Source of the DNA: Larkinella punicea
GTDB lineage: Bacteria; Bacteroidota; Bacteroidia; Cytophagales; Spirosomataceae
DNA length: 64,000 bases
Direction: 5' to 3'
Assembly: GCF_003334855.1 (NCBI RefSeq)
Contig: NZ_QOWE01000029.1
Location: 43,341 to 107,340, forward strand
Part shown: positions 25,739 through 34,673 of the stretch, one piece after another
How the letters are laid out: each line of letters opens with the position of its first letter
Position numbering within the stretch: position 1 is the first letter of the stretch
Notes under the pieces: generated by a model
What the model saw: only the letters and a program-made list of their open reading frames with translations
What the model was told of the DNA's origin: nothing
Databases searched by the model: none
Made by a program: the position numbers and the translations under genes

Positions 25739-28719
25739 CAGCGCACCTGTGACTTCTGCTGTTCACATTTTTCCCACATGCGGGCGAAGTATTCAGCGCC
25801 GGAGAAGAGATTGGTTATAATAGGTTTGCCACCCGGTTTCAACGAAATGTCCTGTAAGAAATCAGGCATTAAACCATAGTGAGCGACCCCTTCCTGCGTA
25901 TAATCCCACTCCCGGCTACCACCATTCCAGACGGTTTTACACTTGGTGAAACGCGCATAGAAAGAAGTCGAATTCAGACCCGGCGATGTCTTTGGTAATG
26001 GCTCCATCCCGTTGACATCTGTCCCAATTGCAATACCCCGATTTGCCATCGCTACCGAGACCTTTTGGGCTGCATCAATAAATCGTGCCGCTTCTGTATC
26101 CGCGGTACCAACTCCGAACATTCCCCCCAAAGCCGCCACTCGTTGCGTTGTTGCCAAATTGACAGCCCGCTCATTCCCAGAAGTACCCCGAAGTCCATTA
26201 TGGCCAATGTTAAAGGGATAACCCCCTGGTATATTTTTCACCAAATCCAGGGTCATTTCCATGGATTTTTGAGACATGTGATCAATATCGATCAGCATAC
26301 CCAGTTTCATCATTTCGGCGATAGCAAACGCTCCGATTGGGGTCAAACCTTTGCTATTGGCGTGCCCTCCCGGAGTGCTGGCATATCTGGCATATTGAGC
26401 ATCCGGTGTAAGCAGACCCGTAATCAGTTTGAATTTATCCCAGCAACCCAGCATCGGAACCGGGCATTTAAAAGCATCGAAAGCGGGTGGGAACGGGATG
26501 CCGGAAGCACCATCGATAGCGGCCTTTACGGATAGATTTCCGGCTCCATCCAGGCCACTGCCCAACCGGTGCGTAATGGTCGGATCGGTAGAACTGGCGA
26601 CGGTAAATAGACTTCCGGTGGCATATTTGTTGGCCAGATTGAACAAGTCTTCATATACAGCGGTTCCACCAAACTTGTTATCAACCAGGTGAATCGGAAA
26701 TACATAACGAACTCCTTTCGAATAAAGCCGCTGGATTTCGGCCCGTACCGTCGCTTCATTGCAGACCACTCCCGGTTTGTGGAAATTACCCAGATTATCC
26801 ACTTCAACCCCAAGGATAACGGCTAATTTATTAGCACCTACAATTCGGCGCAGATCGGCAGAACTGCGGGCAATGGCCATAAAATCGCTGTGGCGGCCGA
26901 CGAAACTAATAATCTCGTCTATTTGGAGATCGGAGGTGGTTTTGTCGTCTTTGGGTACATCCCCATCAATCACCTCGGTTAATAACTCATTGTTGACCGT
27001 CAGGGCAACCATCGTCCGCAGCCCTCCGTCGTAAGCCCGTTTAATCCATTCCCACCACATTTGCTGGTGGGAGACCGAAGTTTGGTGCGGCCAGTACTTC
27101 AAATTAGCTTCAATACCGGCATGCTGGTGATCGCCGTGAAGGTTGCCTCCTTCAAAGGGATTGTGGCTGGTATTATACACAAAATCCCCATCGAGTGCTT
27201 TACTAATGGCGACCGCGCGAAGGTAATTGCCACAGCCGTTATCCGTTCCCCATCCACCGTGGGTGGCGTTGCAATTGCCGAGTGCATCCTGAATCGTTCG
27301 GGCTCGGAAATCACTACCATTACACCCTCTCGTGCCAGCGGGAATCAAAGACCCTATGTCCGGAGCGCCGTGCATGAGTTTTTTGCCAAATCCCAAATGG
27401 CTCATCGGATGCGTGTGCAAATCCACAAAACCCCACAACGGCATGTTCGACCGTGTGGACACTGCCGCCCCCGGCGTATCTTCCACTTGCACATCATCCA
27501 CAAGAATTGACCCATTTGCCGCTTCGTCGACGACCCGAATCCGGCAGATGCCTTCATATTTATTCAGATATTGACGGGAGAACTGCTGCGGAGAAGGGGT
27601 GTTGGTGGTTGTAAATGACACGGTTTCAACAATGGAATAGCTTTTCCCATCCACAGTGGTTTGCGGAACCGGTTTACGATCAAGCAGGGAAGACGTGACT
27701 GGCCTTCCCGTTTTAGGATCAATGAGACCACCACGCGATTCCTGGCTTTTCACGATTCGTTCAATCGCTTTGCCGTTATCAGCCACGAGCAATTCAACCC
27801 GCAACTTTGGCAACTCATCAGCCGCCCGCCAGTTGACTCCACTCCAGTTTACACCCATCAGGAACGTGATGTACTTCTTATTCGGTCTAAATTCGGAAGA
27901 AATCAATTCGGCCCGGTTTGTACCCGCCCCGGCAGAACTGGCATAAAACTCGCCCTGCCGACCGTTGTTCCATTTGAAATCGGGCGTCAACCCCTGCCAG
28001 TAATCGCCACCCAGCGGCATGGTTCTTGGCCCCCAGGCCGATACCGGCATGGGTAAATCGCCCCGTTCCACCCGAAAGCCGTTGCCGGTATTCGTCCAGC
28101 CCGTGAGGTTGCCCAATTCGAAATTGGGGTTGAGTAGCTGAGATTCAACAAATAGATCTTTAATCGGTTTGTCTCTATTCATCATGTCCAACCCGGGCCT
28201 CGGCACCCAAAACTGTGTCATTTTATTGGAATAGCCATACCCGATGAGCCGTTGGTCTGGATGTTCGGTTTCGGCCACCGTCAGCGTGAAATCCCGGCAT
28301 TTATCACCCTCCGGTTTGACGTTGATCCAGCGATTGACGGCTACAAAATCGCCCGTCGCCGGTTTGTTCCGGTAGGCGTAAAACTGAAATTCCTTGTCTT
28401 TATAGCCCCACTCCCGCAGCTTCGCATCGGGGATTTCGTGCTCCCCAAACATGATCGAGGCCGCACAATTGGGCATCGTCCAGCGATAAACCGCAATCGC
28501 GTTGGGGTCGCTGGGGCGGGTTTTGTAGGCTGAATATTGATACGTTTTGGTTTTGTAACCCCAGCTTTGGAGTTGAGCGTCCGTATGACGGCCTTCGGGC
28601 ATGGATTCAAAGTCGCCGGTGACGGGTGAGATCCAGCGCACGATGCGGACCATGTCCTGAGCCTGTATTCTCAGAGCCGTGAGAATAAACAGCGTGCAAA
28701 GCAATAATTTTGTTTTCAT
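25738..28719 (-). CDS. Secreted multidomain hydrolase: RW/GY module, beta-sandwich, M19-dipeptidase-like barrel
   Basis: A 993-residue exported protein (signal peptide KTKLLLCTLFILTALRIQAQ). Residues about 23-176 are the triple-repeat module. Residues about 190-415 look like a carbohydrate-binding-type beta-sandwich (NPNFELGNLTGW, ending GSILVDDVQVEDTPG). From about 428 an amidohydrolase-type barrel begins with the metal motif FVDLHTHP (His435, His437), followed by LIDIDHMS, FNIGHNGLRG and IAIGTDVNG, which match the order of zinc ligands in renal (M19) dipeptidases. Substrate is unknown. ATG 28719 is chosen at the signal peptide. The gene is 33 bases from its upstream neighbour. Confidence 0.8.
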   Translation of the reverse strand: MKTKLLLCTLFILTALRIQAQDMVRIVRWISPVTGDFESMPEGRHTDAQLQSWGYKTKTYQYSAYKTRPSDPNAIAVYRWTMPNCAASIMFGEHEIPDAKLREWGYKDKEFQFYAYRNKPATGDFVAVNRWINVKPEGDKCRDFTLTVAETEHPDQRLIGYGYSNKMTQFWVPRPGLDMMNRDKPIKDLFVESQLLNPNFELGNLTGWTNTGNGFRVERGDLPMPVSAWGPRTMPLGGDYWQGLTPDFKWNNGRQGEFYASSAGAGTNRAELISSEFRPNKKYITFLMGVNWSGVNWRAADELPKLRVELLVADNGKAIERIVKSQESRGGLIDPKTGRPVTSSLLDRKPVPQTTVDGKSYSIVETVSFTTTNTPSPQQFSRQYLNKYEGICRIRVVDEAANGSILVDDVQVEDTPGAAVSTRSNMPLWGFVDLHTHPMSHLGFGKKLMHGAPDIGSLIPAGTRGCNGSDFRARTIQDALGNCNATHGGWGTDNGCGNYLRAVAISKALDGDFVYNTSHNPFEGGNLHGDHQHAGIEANLKYWPHQTSVSHQQMWWEWIKRAYDGGLRTMVALTVNNELLTEVIDGDVPKDDKTTSDLQIDEIISFVGRHSDFMAIARSSADLRRIVGANKLAVILGVEVDNLGNFHKPGVVCNEATVRAEIQRLYSKGVRYVFPIHLVDNKFGGTAVYEDLFNLANKYATGSLFTVASSTDPTITHRLGSGLDGAGNLSVKAAIDGASGIPFPPAFDAFKCPVPMLGCWDKFKLITGLLTPDAQYARYASTPGGHANSKGLTPIGAFAIAEMMKLGMLIDIDHMSQKSMEMTLDLVKNIPGGYPFNIGHNGLRGTSGNERAVNLATTQRVAALGGMFGVGTADTEAARFIDAAQKVSVAMANRGIAIGTDVNGMEPLPKTSPGLNSTSFYARFTKCKTVWNGGSREWDYTQEGVAHYGLMPDFLQDISLKPGGKPIITNLFSGAEYFARMWEKCEQQKSQVR
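28193..28665 (-). repeat. Duplicated module DNA, copy 2
   Basis: Partner of the segment at 24899-25371: same length, no gaps, 11 mismatches by eye. It encodes the module of the 993-residue hydrolase. Confidence 0.95.
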
Positions 28720-28752
28720 GAAGGTGAGTTTTAAAAAGCGGGCAGCATACAA

Positions 28753-29598
28753 TTAATTGGTTTGCAGCCGGTTGGCAATGCGCAAAAAGCCATCCCGGTA
28801 TTTCACATCGGCCAGTTCATCCGTCAGGCTACTGAAATTCTGTCGGTCACTGACGAACTCGAAACAGGTTCCGGCAATGTGGTATTTGTCGCGATCGGTT
28901 TTAAATGCCTGCATCAAGCGACGAACCTGCTCTACGGTCATCGTCTGCGTAGCCCCTTGCTGTTTAACCTTTGACTGCATAATGATTAGCGGATCATCGA
29001 CCGATGAGTAGCCTAATCGAATGATGGTAGCGATCATGGAATCCGACATCGGTTTTTTCACCCCGGCACCCGTTCCATTTGGTAAACCGGAACCGGTTGT
29101 AGACGGGCTGAATGTCCACGAATGACCACGCTTGTCGCCCGCAAACCGCACCAGCGGTTGCCCGGATTGATCGAGCATAATGGTTTGCTTCGGATAGCCC
29201 GAGGGATCGACAAATAAGACATGGATGCGGTCGAGATTCCAGTTGTCGTAGCCCTCAAACGGGCTGTGGCCGCTTCCATCGTGCAGAATTTTGAAAGCTC
29301 TGAAGTTTGACGGTTTCCAGCCATTGCCCAGCGGAAAATCGTAGTAAAAGCTACTGTTATTACCCGAACCGCGTCCCTGGTTCATATTCACATCCCGAAA
29401 TTGGGGATAGCTGCCCATTTCCGGGGTTGGGAAAAGACTAATGGTCACGTTTTGCCCGTTCCGGAGGTCGTCGCCCCCCGTCGTAAGGGTAAAGCGGATA
29501 TAGGGCTGATTACCGTTTTGGGCCACTACCCAAACGGGCATCGACAGGAAGAACAGGAACAGCCAGCGGAGCCGATTGAGAAGTTGACGGGTTTTCAT
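28753..29598 (-). CDS. Secreted DUF4476-like protein
   Basis: A 281-residue exported protein with signal peptide RLRWLFLFFLSMPVWVVAQ. Residues about 30-160 form a beta-rich domain (YIRFTLTTGGDDLRNGQNVT, NLDRIHVLFVDPSGYP) reminiscent of PLAT-like or tail-fibre-like sandwiches. The C-terminal about 90 residues (TVEQVRRLMQAFKTDRDKY, then FEFVSDRQNFSSLTDELAD) match DUF4476, a helical domain found in Bacteroidota secreted proteins. It lies eight bases after the collagen-like lipoprotein gene and 33 bases before the M19-like gene. Function unknown; a structural or binding role fits. Confidence 0.75.
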   Translation of the reverse strand: MKTRQLLNRLRWLFLFFLSMPVWVVAQNGNQPYIRFTLTTGGDDLRNGQNVTISLFPTPEMGSYPQFRDVNMNQGRGSGNNSSFYYDFPLGNGWKPSNFRAFKILHDGSGHSPFEGYDNWNLDRIHVLFVDPSGYPKQTIMLDQSGQPLVRFAGDKRGHSWTFSPSTTGSGLPNGTGAGVKKPMSDSMIATIIRLGYSSVDDPLIIMQSKVKQQGATQTMTVEQVRRLMQAFKTDRDKYHIAGTCFEFVSDRQNFSSLTDELADVKYRDGFLRIANRLQTN

Positions 29599-29606
29599 CG
29601 CTTCAA

Positions 29607-30167
29607 TTAGTCAGGCAGGTTGTAAAACTTTTTCACTTCTTCATAATTCGAAAAATCAACGGCTGCTTTACGGCCATTTCGAAGGTCATTGGCCGGAATG
29701 GCGATGATCCGAATAGCATTAAAGGTCAGGGCTCCAGATCCAGAATTCCGATCTAAATACAGTTGTCGCTCTCTGGCACCGATCCTAACGGCGTAGGTAT
29801 AAGTATTGTCCATTAACCTAAATGATCCTGGTAAGAATGACCATGAGAATGGCTCAGCCGGAAAACTCACATACGTAAAAAAAACCGAGTTTGATATCTG
29901 GTCCGTTGTCAATGGATTAAGAGAAAAGTTTGAAAAACCACTAGCGGTGGTAGTCCTTGGACCGTAAGAAATTTGGATAACATTCGCATTTCCAGTGGCC
30001 CCCGCCGGTCCTGCTACTCCGGTGGCTCCGGCCGGGCCAGCCGGACCCGTTGCACCTGTATCGCCTTTGGGACCGGCTTCACCGGATTTACAGGCGGAAA
30101 ACAGAGAAAGGATCGTCAAAGCCACGATGAGCGAACGAAGAATGGAAAAAATAGACAGGTTGATCAT
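29607..30167 (-). CDS. Lipoprotein with collagen-like Gly-X-Y repeats, first gene of caspase operon
   Basis: A 186-residue lipoprotein. The signal ends at the lipobox LSLFSACKSG, so the mature protein starts with a lipidated Cys. It is followed by about nine collagen triplets (GPKGDTGATGPAGPAGATG and a continuation), then a globular C-terminal domain of about 120 residues (VIQISYGPRTTTASGFSNFS to YEEVKKFYNLPD). Collagen-like stalks usually trimerise and lift a head domain from the membrane. ATG 30167 is chosen because it opens the lipoprotein signal. It begins the seven-gene operon, and its upstream spacer up to 30421 should contain the promoter. Confidence 0.85.
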   Translation of the reverse strand: MINLSIFSILRSLIVALTILSLFSACKSGEAGPKGDTGATGPAGPAGATGVAGPAGATGNANVIQISYGPRTTTASGFSNFSLNPLTTDQISNSVFFTYVSFPAEPFSWSFLPGSFRLMDNTYTYAVRIGARERQLYLDRNSGSGALTFNAIRIIAIPANDLRNGRKAAVDFSNYEEVKKFYNLPD

Positions 30168-30363
30168 GGTTGTAAAATGGTACACTGAAAAGTTGAGTAT
30201 CGTTTTGGGCAGAAAGCCCCGTAGAGATTGTCGCTTCAAATGTAGAACGTCCTTCAATGCCCGTCAATCCCATAAAAAGGGGACGAGGGAACTACGCAGC
30301 GGCCCCGTAGAAATACCTGATTTTAGGCTTTAAACCCTGATTTTGCTAAAAACTGGTCAATAC

Positions 30364-30400
30364 AAAATCAGCCGATACCAGACTGGCATCGGCTGATTTT
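30364..30400 (-). terminator. Terminator of the LuxR-type regulator
   Basis: Perfect 13-base arms at 30364-30376 and 30388-30400 just past the stop at 30422. On the minus strand the stem ends in a short T-rich stretch (TTTTGTATT). Confidence 0.75.
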
Positions 30401-30421
30401 CCCGCAAAGATTTTTTCGAGA

Positions 30422-31045
30422 TCAGTGCCGGTAGTGCGCCAGGGCTTCTGTAACGGAGTGAACGTGGAGTTTTTCGTAGATTCGCTTGATGTGCGTCCGC
30501 ACGGTTTCGATGCTGATGCCGGCTTCGCTGGCGATGAGTTTGTAGCTGAGTCCCTGGGCCAGCAGATCCAGGATTTCCTTTTCACGCGCCGTCAGCCGGG
30601 CCATTTCCGGGGTTTCTTTTCCGGATTGCAGTGAAACCAGCACCCGCCGGGCAATGACCGGCGACATGGGAGCCCCACCCTCGTAGACTTGCTGGATGGC
30701 ACTCAGAATCTCGGCCGGCGGTGTTTTCTTGAGCAGATAGCCCGTCGCCCCGCCTTTCAGCGCATCGAATACCGACTCATCGTCGTCAAAAACCGTGAGC
30801 ATCAATACCTCGACGTGCGAAAACCGGGTCTGTAGCTTTTGAACGGCCTGAATGCCACTCTGCCCCGGCATACTGATGTCCATCAGGATCACATCCGGCT
30901 GGAGTTGCTCCACCTGGTTTTCAATGTTGAGGGTGTCTCCATAAGCGCCCACCGCTTCGTAGCCCTCGCTTCCCTCGATTAGGACTTCCAGAGCCCCACG
31001 CAGGGTGACATTGTCTTCGTAAATCAGTACACGGATGGAATCCAT
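30422..31045 (-). CDS. NarL/LuxR-type response regulator
   Basis: A 207-residue two-domain response regulator. The receiver has Glu10/Asp11, phospho-acceptor Asp56 in VILMDISMPG, Thr84 and Lys106. Residues about 147-205 are a LuxR-type helix-turn-helix (LTAREKEILDLLAQGLSYKL, IETVRTHIKRIYEKL). It should bind DNA as a dimer when phosphorylated. No histidine kinase is adjacent, so it is an orphan. It lies 254 bases upstream of the caspase operon on the same strand, with a terminator between, so regulation of that operon is possible but speculative. Confidence 0.93.
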   Translation of the reverse strand: MDSIRVLIYEDNVTLRGALEVLIEGSEGYEAVGAYGDTLNIENQVEQLQPDVILMDISMPGQSGIQAVQKLQTRFSHVEVLMLTVFDDDESVFDALKGGATGYLLKKTPPAEILSAIQQVYEGGAPMSPVIARRVLVSLQSGKETPEMARLTAREKEILDLLAQGLSYKLIASEAGISIETVRTHIKRIYEKLHVHSVTEALAHYRH

Positions 31046-31203
31046 TCTCGAATGGGTAGACGTTTGCGAACAAAGTTAATCAGACAAATACTGATATGCC
31101 ATCCCATATTCATGGGACAGATGGCCTGGAATAAAACCGCAAGAATGCGTATACTCGCTGCATTTTTACGAGTTTGCTCTGTTTTGAAGAAATAGTCCAC
31201 TCC

Positions 31204-32256
31204 ATGAATAAAACCCGTTGCCATTTCAAGCTACCCAGTGGGCTGTGCCTTTTTTTCATAACGGGTTTTCTGGTAATGCTTTCCTGCCAGACGCCCGATT
31301 CGAAACAACTCACCCCGGCTTTTTATTCCTGGCAAACCACCTACAACCTCTCCGCTACCGAACGTCGGTTGCTCGATCAGCTTCAAATCCGGAAGCTTTA
31401 CCTCCGGTATTTCGACGTGGACTGGGACCCGGCCACCCAATCGGCGGTTCCAAAAGCCGTCGTCCGGTTTGCCCAAAAACCCGTTGGTCTGACCATCGTT
31501 CCGGTGGTGTTTATCACAAACCAGACGCTTCTTCGCAGTGATGCTTCGGCCATTCCGGGGCTGGCCGAAAACCTCTTTCGGAAAATCACGCAGATGTCCC
31601 GGCAGAATGGCATTCGCAGTCCGGAAATTCAGTTGGATTGTGACTGGAGTGCGGGGAGCCGGGAGCGGTATTTTCACCTGCTCCGGGAACTTAAAACCCG
31701 TTTCAAGGGTCCGGTTTCGGCCACCATCCGGCTGCACCAGATCAAGTTTCCGGAACAAACCGGACTGCCGCCCGTCGACCGGGGCATGTTGATGTTTTAC
31801 AACATGGCCGACTGGAAACGTGCCGAAACCCGCAATTCGATTTATGATCTGGATGTAGCCCAACGGTATACCGACTTTTTGGAACACTATCCTTTGCCGC
31901 TGGATGTGGTTCTGCCACTGTTCCGCTGGACGGTGGTTTACCGGAACAACCGGTTTCTGAGCTTGCTCAACAACCTCGATTCCAAAACACTGGCGACGTG
32001 TTCCTTTTTGAAACCGGAGACCGAAAACCGCTTCGTGGCCACCCGCGACACCACTGCCCTCGGCTTTTCCATCCGCCGGGGTGACCTCTTCCGAGCCGAA
32101 GCCTGCCAAAACGACGATTTGACGGCGGGGAAGCAGCTTTTGCTATCGAAAATTCAAAATCAAAAACTTACATTTGCCCTCTATCATCTCGATTCTACCG
32201 TAACATCTTCCTATACCGATGCGTTTCTTCAATCTCTTGTCCGGTCGGCTCCGTAG
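31204..32256 (+). CDS. Hypothetical lipoprotein, possible TIM-barrel (DUF3142-like)
   Basis: A 350-residue lipoprotein: ATG 31204 opens a signal ending in FLVMLSCQTPDSK. The mature part has strand-helix alternation with VGLTIVPVVFITNQ, SPEIQLDCDWSAGSRERYFH, DRGMLMFYNMADW and DVVLPLFRW. The acidic motif after QLDCDW and the barrel-like rhythm resemble DUF3142 or glycosidase-like barrels; this is a weak resemblance. Its last 38 bases overlap the next gene in another frame, so the two are almost certainly coupled. It would sit on the periplasmic side of a membrane. Function unknown. Confidence 0.7.
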   Translation: MNKTRCHFKLPSGLCLFFITGFLVMLSCQTPDSKQLTPAFYSWQTTYNLSATERRLLDQLQIRKLYLRYFDVDWDPATQSAVPKAVVRFAQKPVGLTIVPVVFITNQTLLRSDASAIPGLAENLFRKITQMSRQNGIRSPEIQLDCDWSAGSRERYFHLLRELKTRFKGPVSATIRLHQIKFPEQTGLPPVDRGMLMFYNMADWKRAETRNSIYDLDVAQRYTDFLEHYPLPLDVVLPLFRWTVVYRNNRFLSLLNNLDSKTLATCSFLKPETENRFVATRDTTALGFSIRRGDLFRAEACQNDDLTAGKQLLLSKIQNQKLTFALYHLDSTVTSSYTDAFLQSLVRSAP

Positions 32257-34672
32257 TGTCCTGCTGTCGGCTGCCATTCTGATCGGCTTTGCCTGTGGCC
32301 CCAGTTCGTACGACATCAACGAGTTTATGAGTTTTTTCATGCCGGAAAGCAGTCAAACCGCCCCGCGGGACCAGATTTATCACTTTACGCCACAACTCTA
32401 CCGGTATGATGATTATTTTGATACGGATGAAGATACGGTCGTAACCGATGAAAACGTGCTGGCGTGGAAAGCCTACAGCCGGGGCAAAGTGTCCGAAACC
32501 GAGATTTCTGCCGCCCTCTACAGCCGCGACAACCAGGCGTCAAACGGCCTGGTTCGCTGGGCAACAGCCACCAACCCGGCGGCTTTGACCTACCTGAAAC
32601 TGGCCTGGCAAGCCGAGGAAGCCGCCCCGCGTCCGGTCAATGTCTGGGAAGCAGATTCGGTTCGTCAGGACACCTCGGGGTCGGTGTTGACGACGCTTCT
32701 GGCCGAAGCCCGGACCGGGTTTGAGTCCACGCAGGAGCCGTTTTTGAAAGAGCGTTACGCTTTTCAAGCCGTCAAACTGGCGGCTATGGCAAAGAACTAC
32801 GCCCTGAGCCGCACACTTTATGACAACCAGGTTCGTCCGTTGTCCAAAAAAACTTTCCTGAGCGACTGGTCGTTGTGCCGTCATGCGGGGGCAACGATGG
32901 CGTTGGGTGATACGGCCCAGGCCCTGTATGAATTTGCGCAGGTTTTTGACCGCTGTCCGTCACGCCGTCGCGAAGCCGAAACCAGCCTGCGGATTTACGG
33001 CATCCGGTTTCGGAAAAAAACGCTGGATTTTTGCAAAAATGACCGCGAAAAAGCCGCCGTCTACGCCATTTGTGCCATTCAGCCGAAACAGGATGCCTTG
33101 CCGTTTTTGAAAGAAATGGCGAGCCTGAACCCCGAAAATCCGTTGATCGAGTTGGTAATGGCGCGGGAAATCAACCGGAATGAGTACTTCTTCTTTCAGG
33201 ACTCGTCACCCATCAACGTCTATGATGATAAAACGCGGACGGACTCGCTCAATTTCGTGGATCGGAAAAACGAAGCCCCCGATTATTTCCAGCAGCTTCG
33301 GGAATTTGCGCTACAGTCGGCCGGGAATACCAAATTGGGAAATCCGGCATTCTGGTACACGGCAACTGCGTATCTGGACTATCTGGCCAAAGCCTATCCT
33401 GATGCCAAAACCAACCTCGATCTGGCCAGTCAGCAACCGACCAACAACCCGATGTTGAAAAAGCAGATCGCGTTGCAACAAATGCTTTTGCTTACTGCCC
33501 AAACGGAAAGCCTTACGCCGGACGTTGAAACCCAGCTCATTGGCTACCTCGAACAGTTCGGCAATTCGACGAGCTTTCACATGACCAATGCATTTGTCGA
33601 AACCTGCAAACAGTTGGCCGTGAAATACGGCTACGGAAAACCCGCTGAAAAAGAATCGGGCGGCTGGCTGTCGGGTTGTTTTCGGTCAAAATCGGACCAG
33701 CCGGATGGGCCTTCGACCGCCAAAGCGTTTTTACTCACCGCCCTGACATCGTCGCAACTTAACCGGAATGACCTCTATTTTGACAGCCATTCCGATCTGT
33801 ACGACATTGAAGATACGACCTCATCCGCCACGATCCGGAACGTCGTGCAGTTTGCGACCCAATCCAACCCTACCGGGTTTGACCAACGGCTGTTGAAACT
33901 GACCGGTTTTACCAACGATGCGCTGTATCTGCTTTTGGGAAGACGGTTGCTGGCCGAAAATCAGTATGCGGAAGCCGCCGAAGCCTATGCGAAAGTTTCC
34001 CCGAAAACCTGGAACACTGAACCCTTTACGTCGTATTTCAACGAAAATCCGTTCGTCGTTACGCTCCCCGGCAAGCAGCGCGGAACGAAACCCGCCAACG
34101 CCTACACCCCGGTTTCATTCCTCAAAAAAATGGTCGACCTGGAAAACCAGGCCAAAACCGCATCGGGTGATGCAGCCGCCGACCTGTATTACCAACTGGG
34201 TTGCGGGGCGTTCAATATGAGCTGGTTTGGCAATGCCTGGCTGCTGGTGCGGGCGCGCTGGAGCGGGGCCGAACCGGTTCTTTACCAGTATACCTACCGG
34301 CAAGTTCAGCAGCCTCAACGGGATCGCGGGCTTCAATTGGTTGGCGAGCAGGATTATTATACCAATGTAACCGCCAAAGCTTTTTTCGAGAAGGCGATGG
34401 CGGCTGCCAAAAACCCCGAACTGGCCGCCAAGGCCTGCTTTATGGCCGCTCGCTGCGAACAAAATGCGTTCCGCACCCGCCAGGAAATTGAATATGCCAG
34501 ACGCAATTACGCGATCGACCCTAAACCGTTCGATACCGAAATGAAAAACCTGCGTCGGGAGCAATACAGTGCCTCCCTGACCAAACTGGCCAAAGAATAT
34601 GCGCAAACCCGCTTTCACAAGGAGATGATTCGGGAATGCGCAACCTATTCGGATTTTCTGGCCGGGAAATAA
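32219..34672 (+). CDS. Large TPR-like lipoprotein
   Basis: An 817-residue lipoprotein with lipobox AAILIGFACGPSSYD. The mature protein is mostly helical with tetratricopeptide-like pairs, for example ALYEFAQVFDRCPSRRREAE, AYLDYLAKAYPDAKTNLDLA and LAENQYAEAAEAYAKV. Such solenoids usually scaffold protein complexes at the membrane. It overlaps the preceding lipoprotein gene by 38 bases, which suggests the two products form a pair. It converges on the outer-membrane barrel gene with one base between the stops. No enzymatic motif is visible. Confidence 0.75.
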   Translation: MRFFNLLSGRLRSVLLSAAILIGFACGPSSYDINEFMSFFMPESSQTAPRDQIYHFTPQLYRYDDYFDTDEDTVVTDENVLAWKAYSRGKVSETEISAALYSRDNQASNGLVRWATATNPAALTYLKLAWQAEEAAPRPVNVWEADSVRQDTSGSVLTTLLAEARTGFESTQEPFLKERYAFQAVKLAAMAKNYALSRTLYDNQVRPLSKKTFLSDWSLCRHAGATMALGDTAQALYEFAQVFDRCPSRRREAETSLRIYGIRFRKKTLDFCKNDREKAAVYAICAIQPKQDALPFLKEMASLNPENPLIELVMAREINRNEYFFFQDSSPINVYDDKTRTDSLNFVDRKNEAPDYFQQLREFALQSAGNTKLGNPAFWYTATAYLDYLAKAYPDAKTNLDLASQQPTNNPMLKKQIALQQMLLLTAQTESLTPDVETQLIGYLEQFGNSTSFHMTNAFVETCKQLAVKYGYGKPAEKESGGWLSGCFRSKSDQPDGPSTAKAFLLTALTSSQLNRNDLYFDSHSDLYDIEDTTSSATIRNVVQFATQSNPTGFDQRLLKLTGFTNDALYLLLGRRLLAENQYAEAAEAYAKVSPKTWNTEPFTSYFNENPFVVTLPGKQRGTKPANAYTPVSFLKKMVDLENQAKTASGDAAADLYYQLGCGAFNMSWFGNAWLLVRARWSGAEPVLYQYTYRQVQQPQRDRGLQLVGEQDYYTNVTAKAFFEKAMAAAKNPELAAKACFMAARCEQNAFRTRQEIEYARRNYAIDPKPFDTEMKNLRREQYSASLTKLAKEYAQTRFHKEMIRECATYSDFLAGK

Positions 34673-34673
34673 C

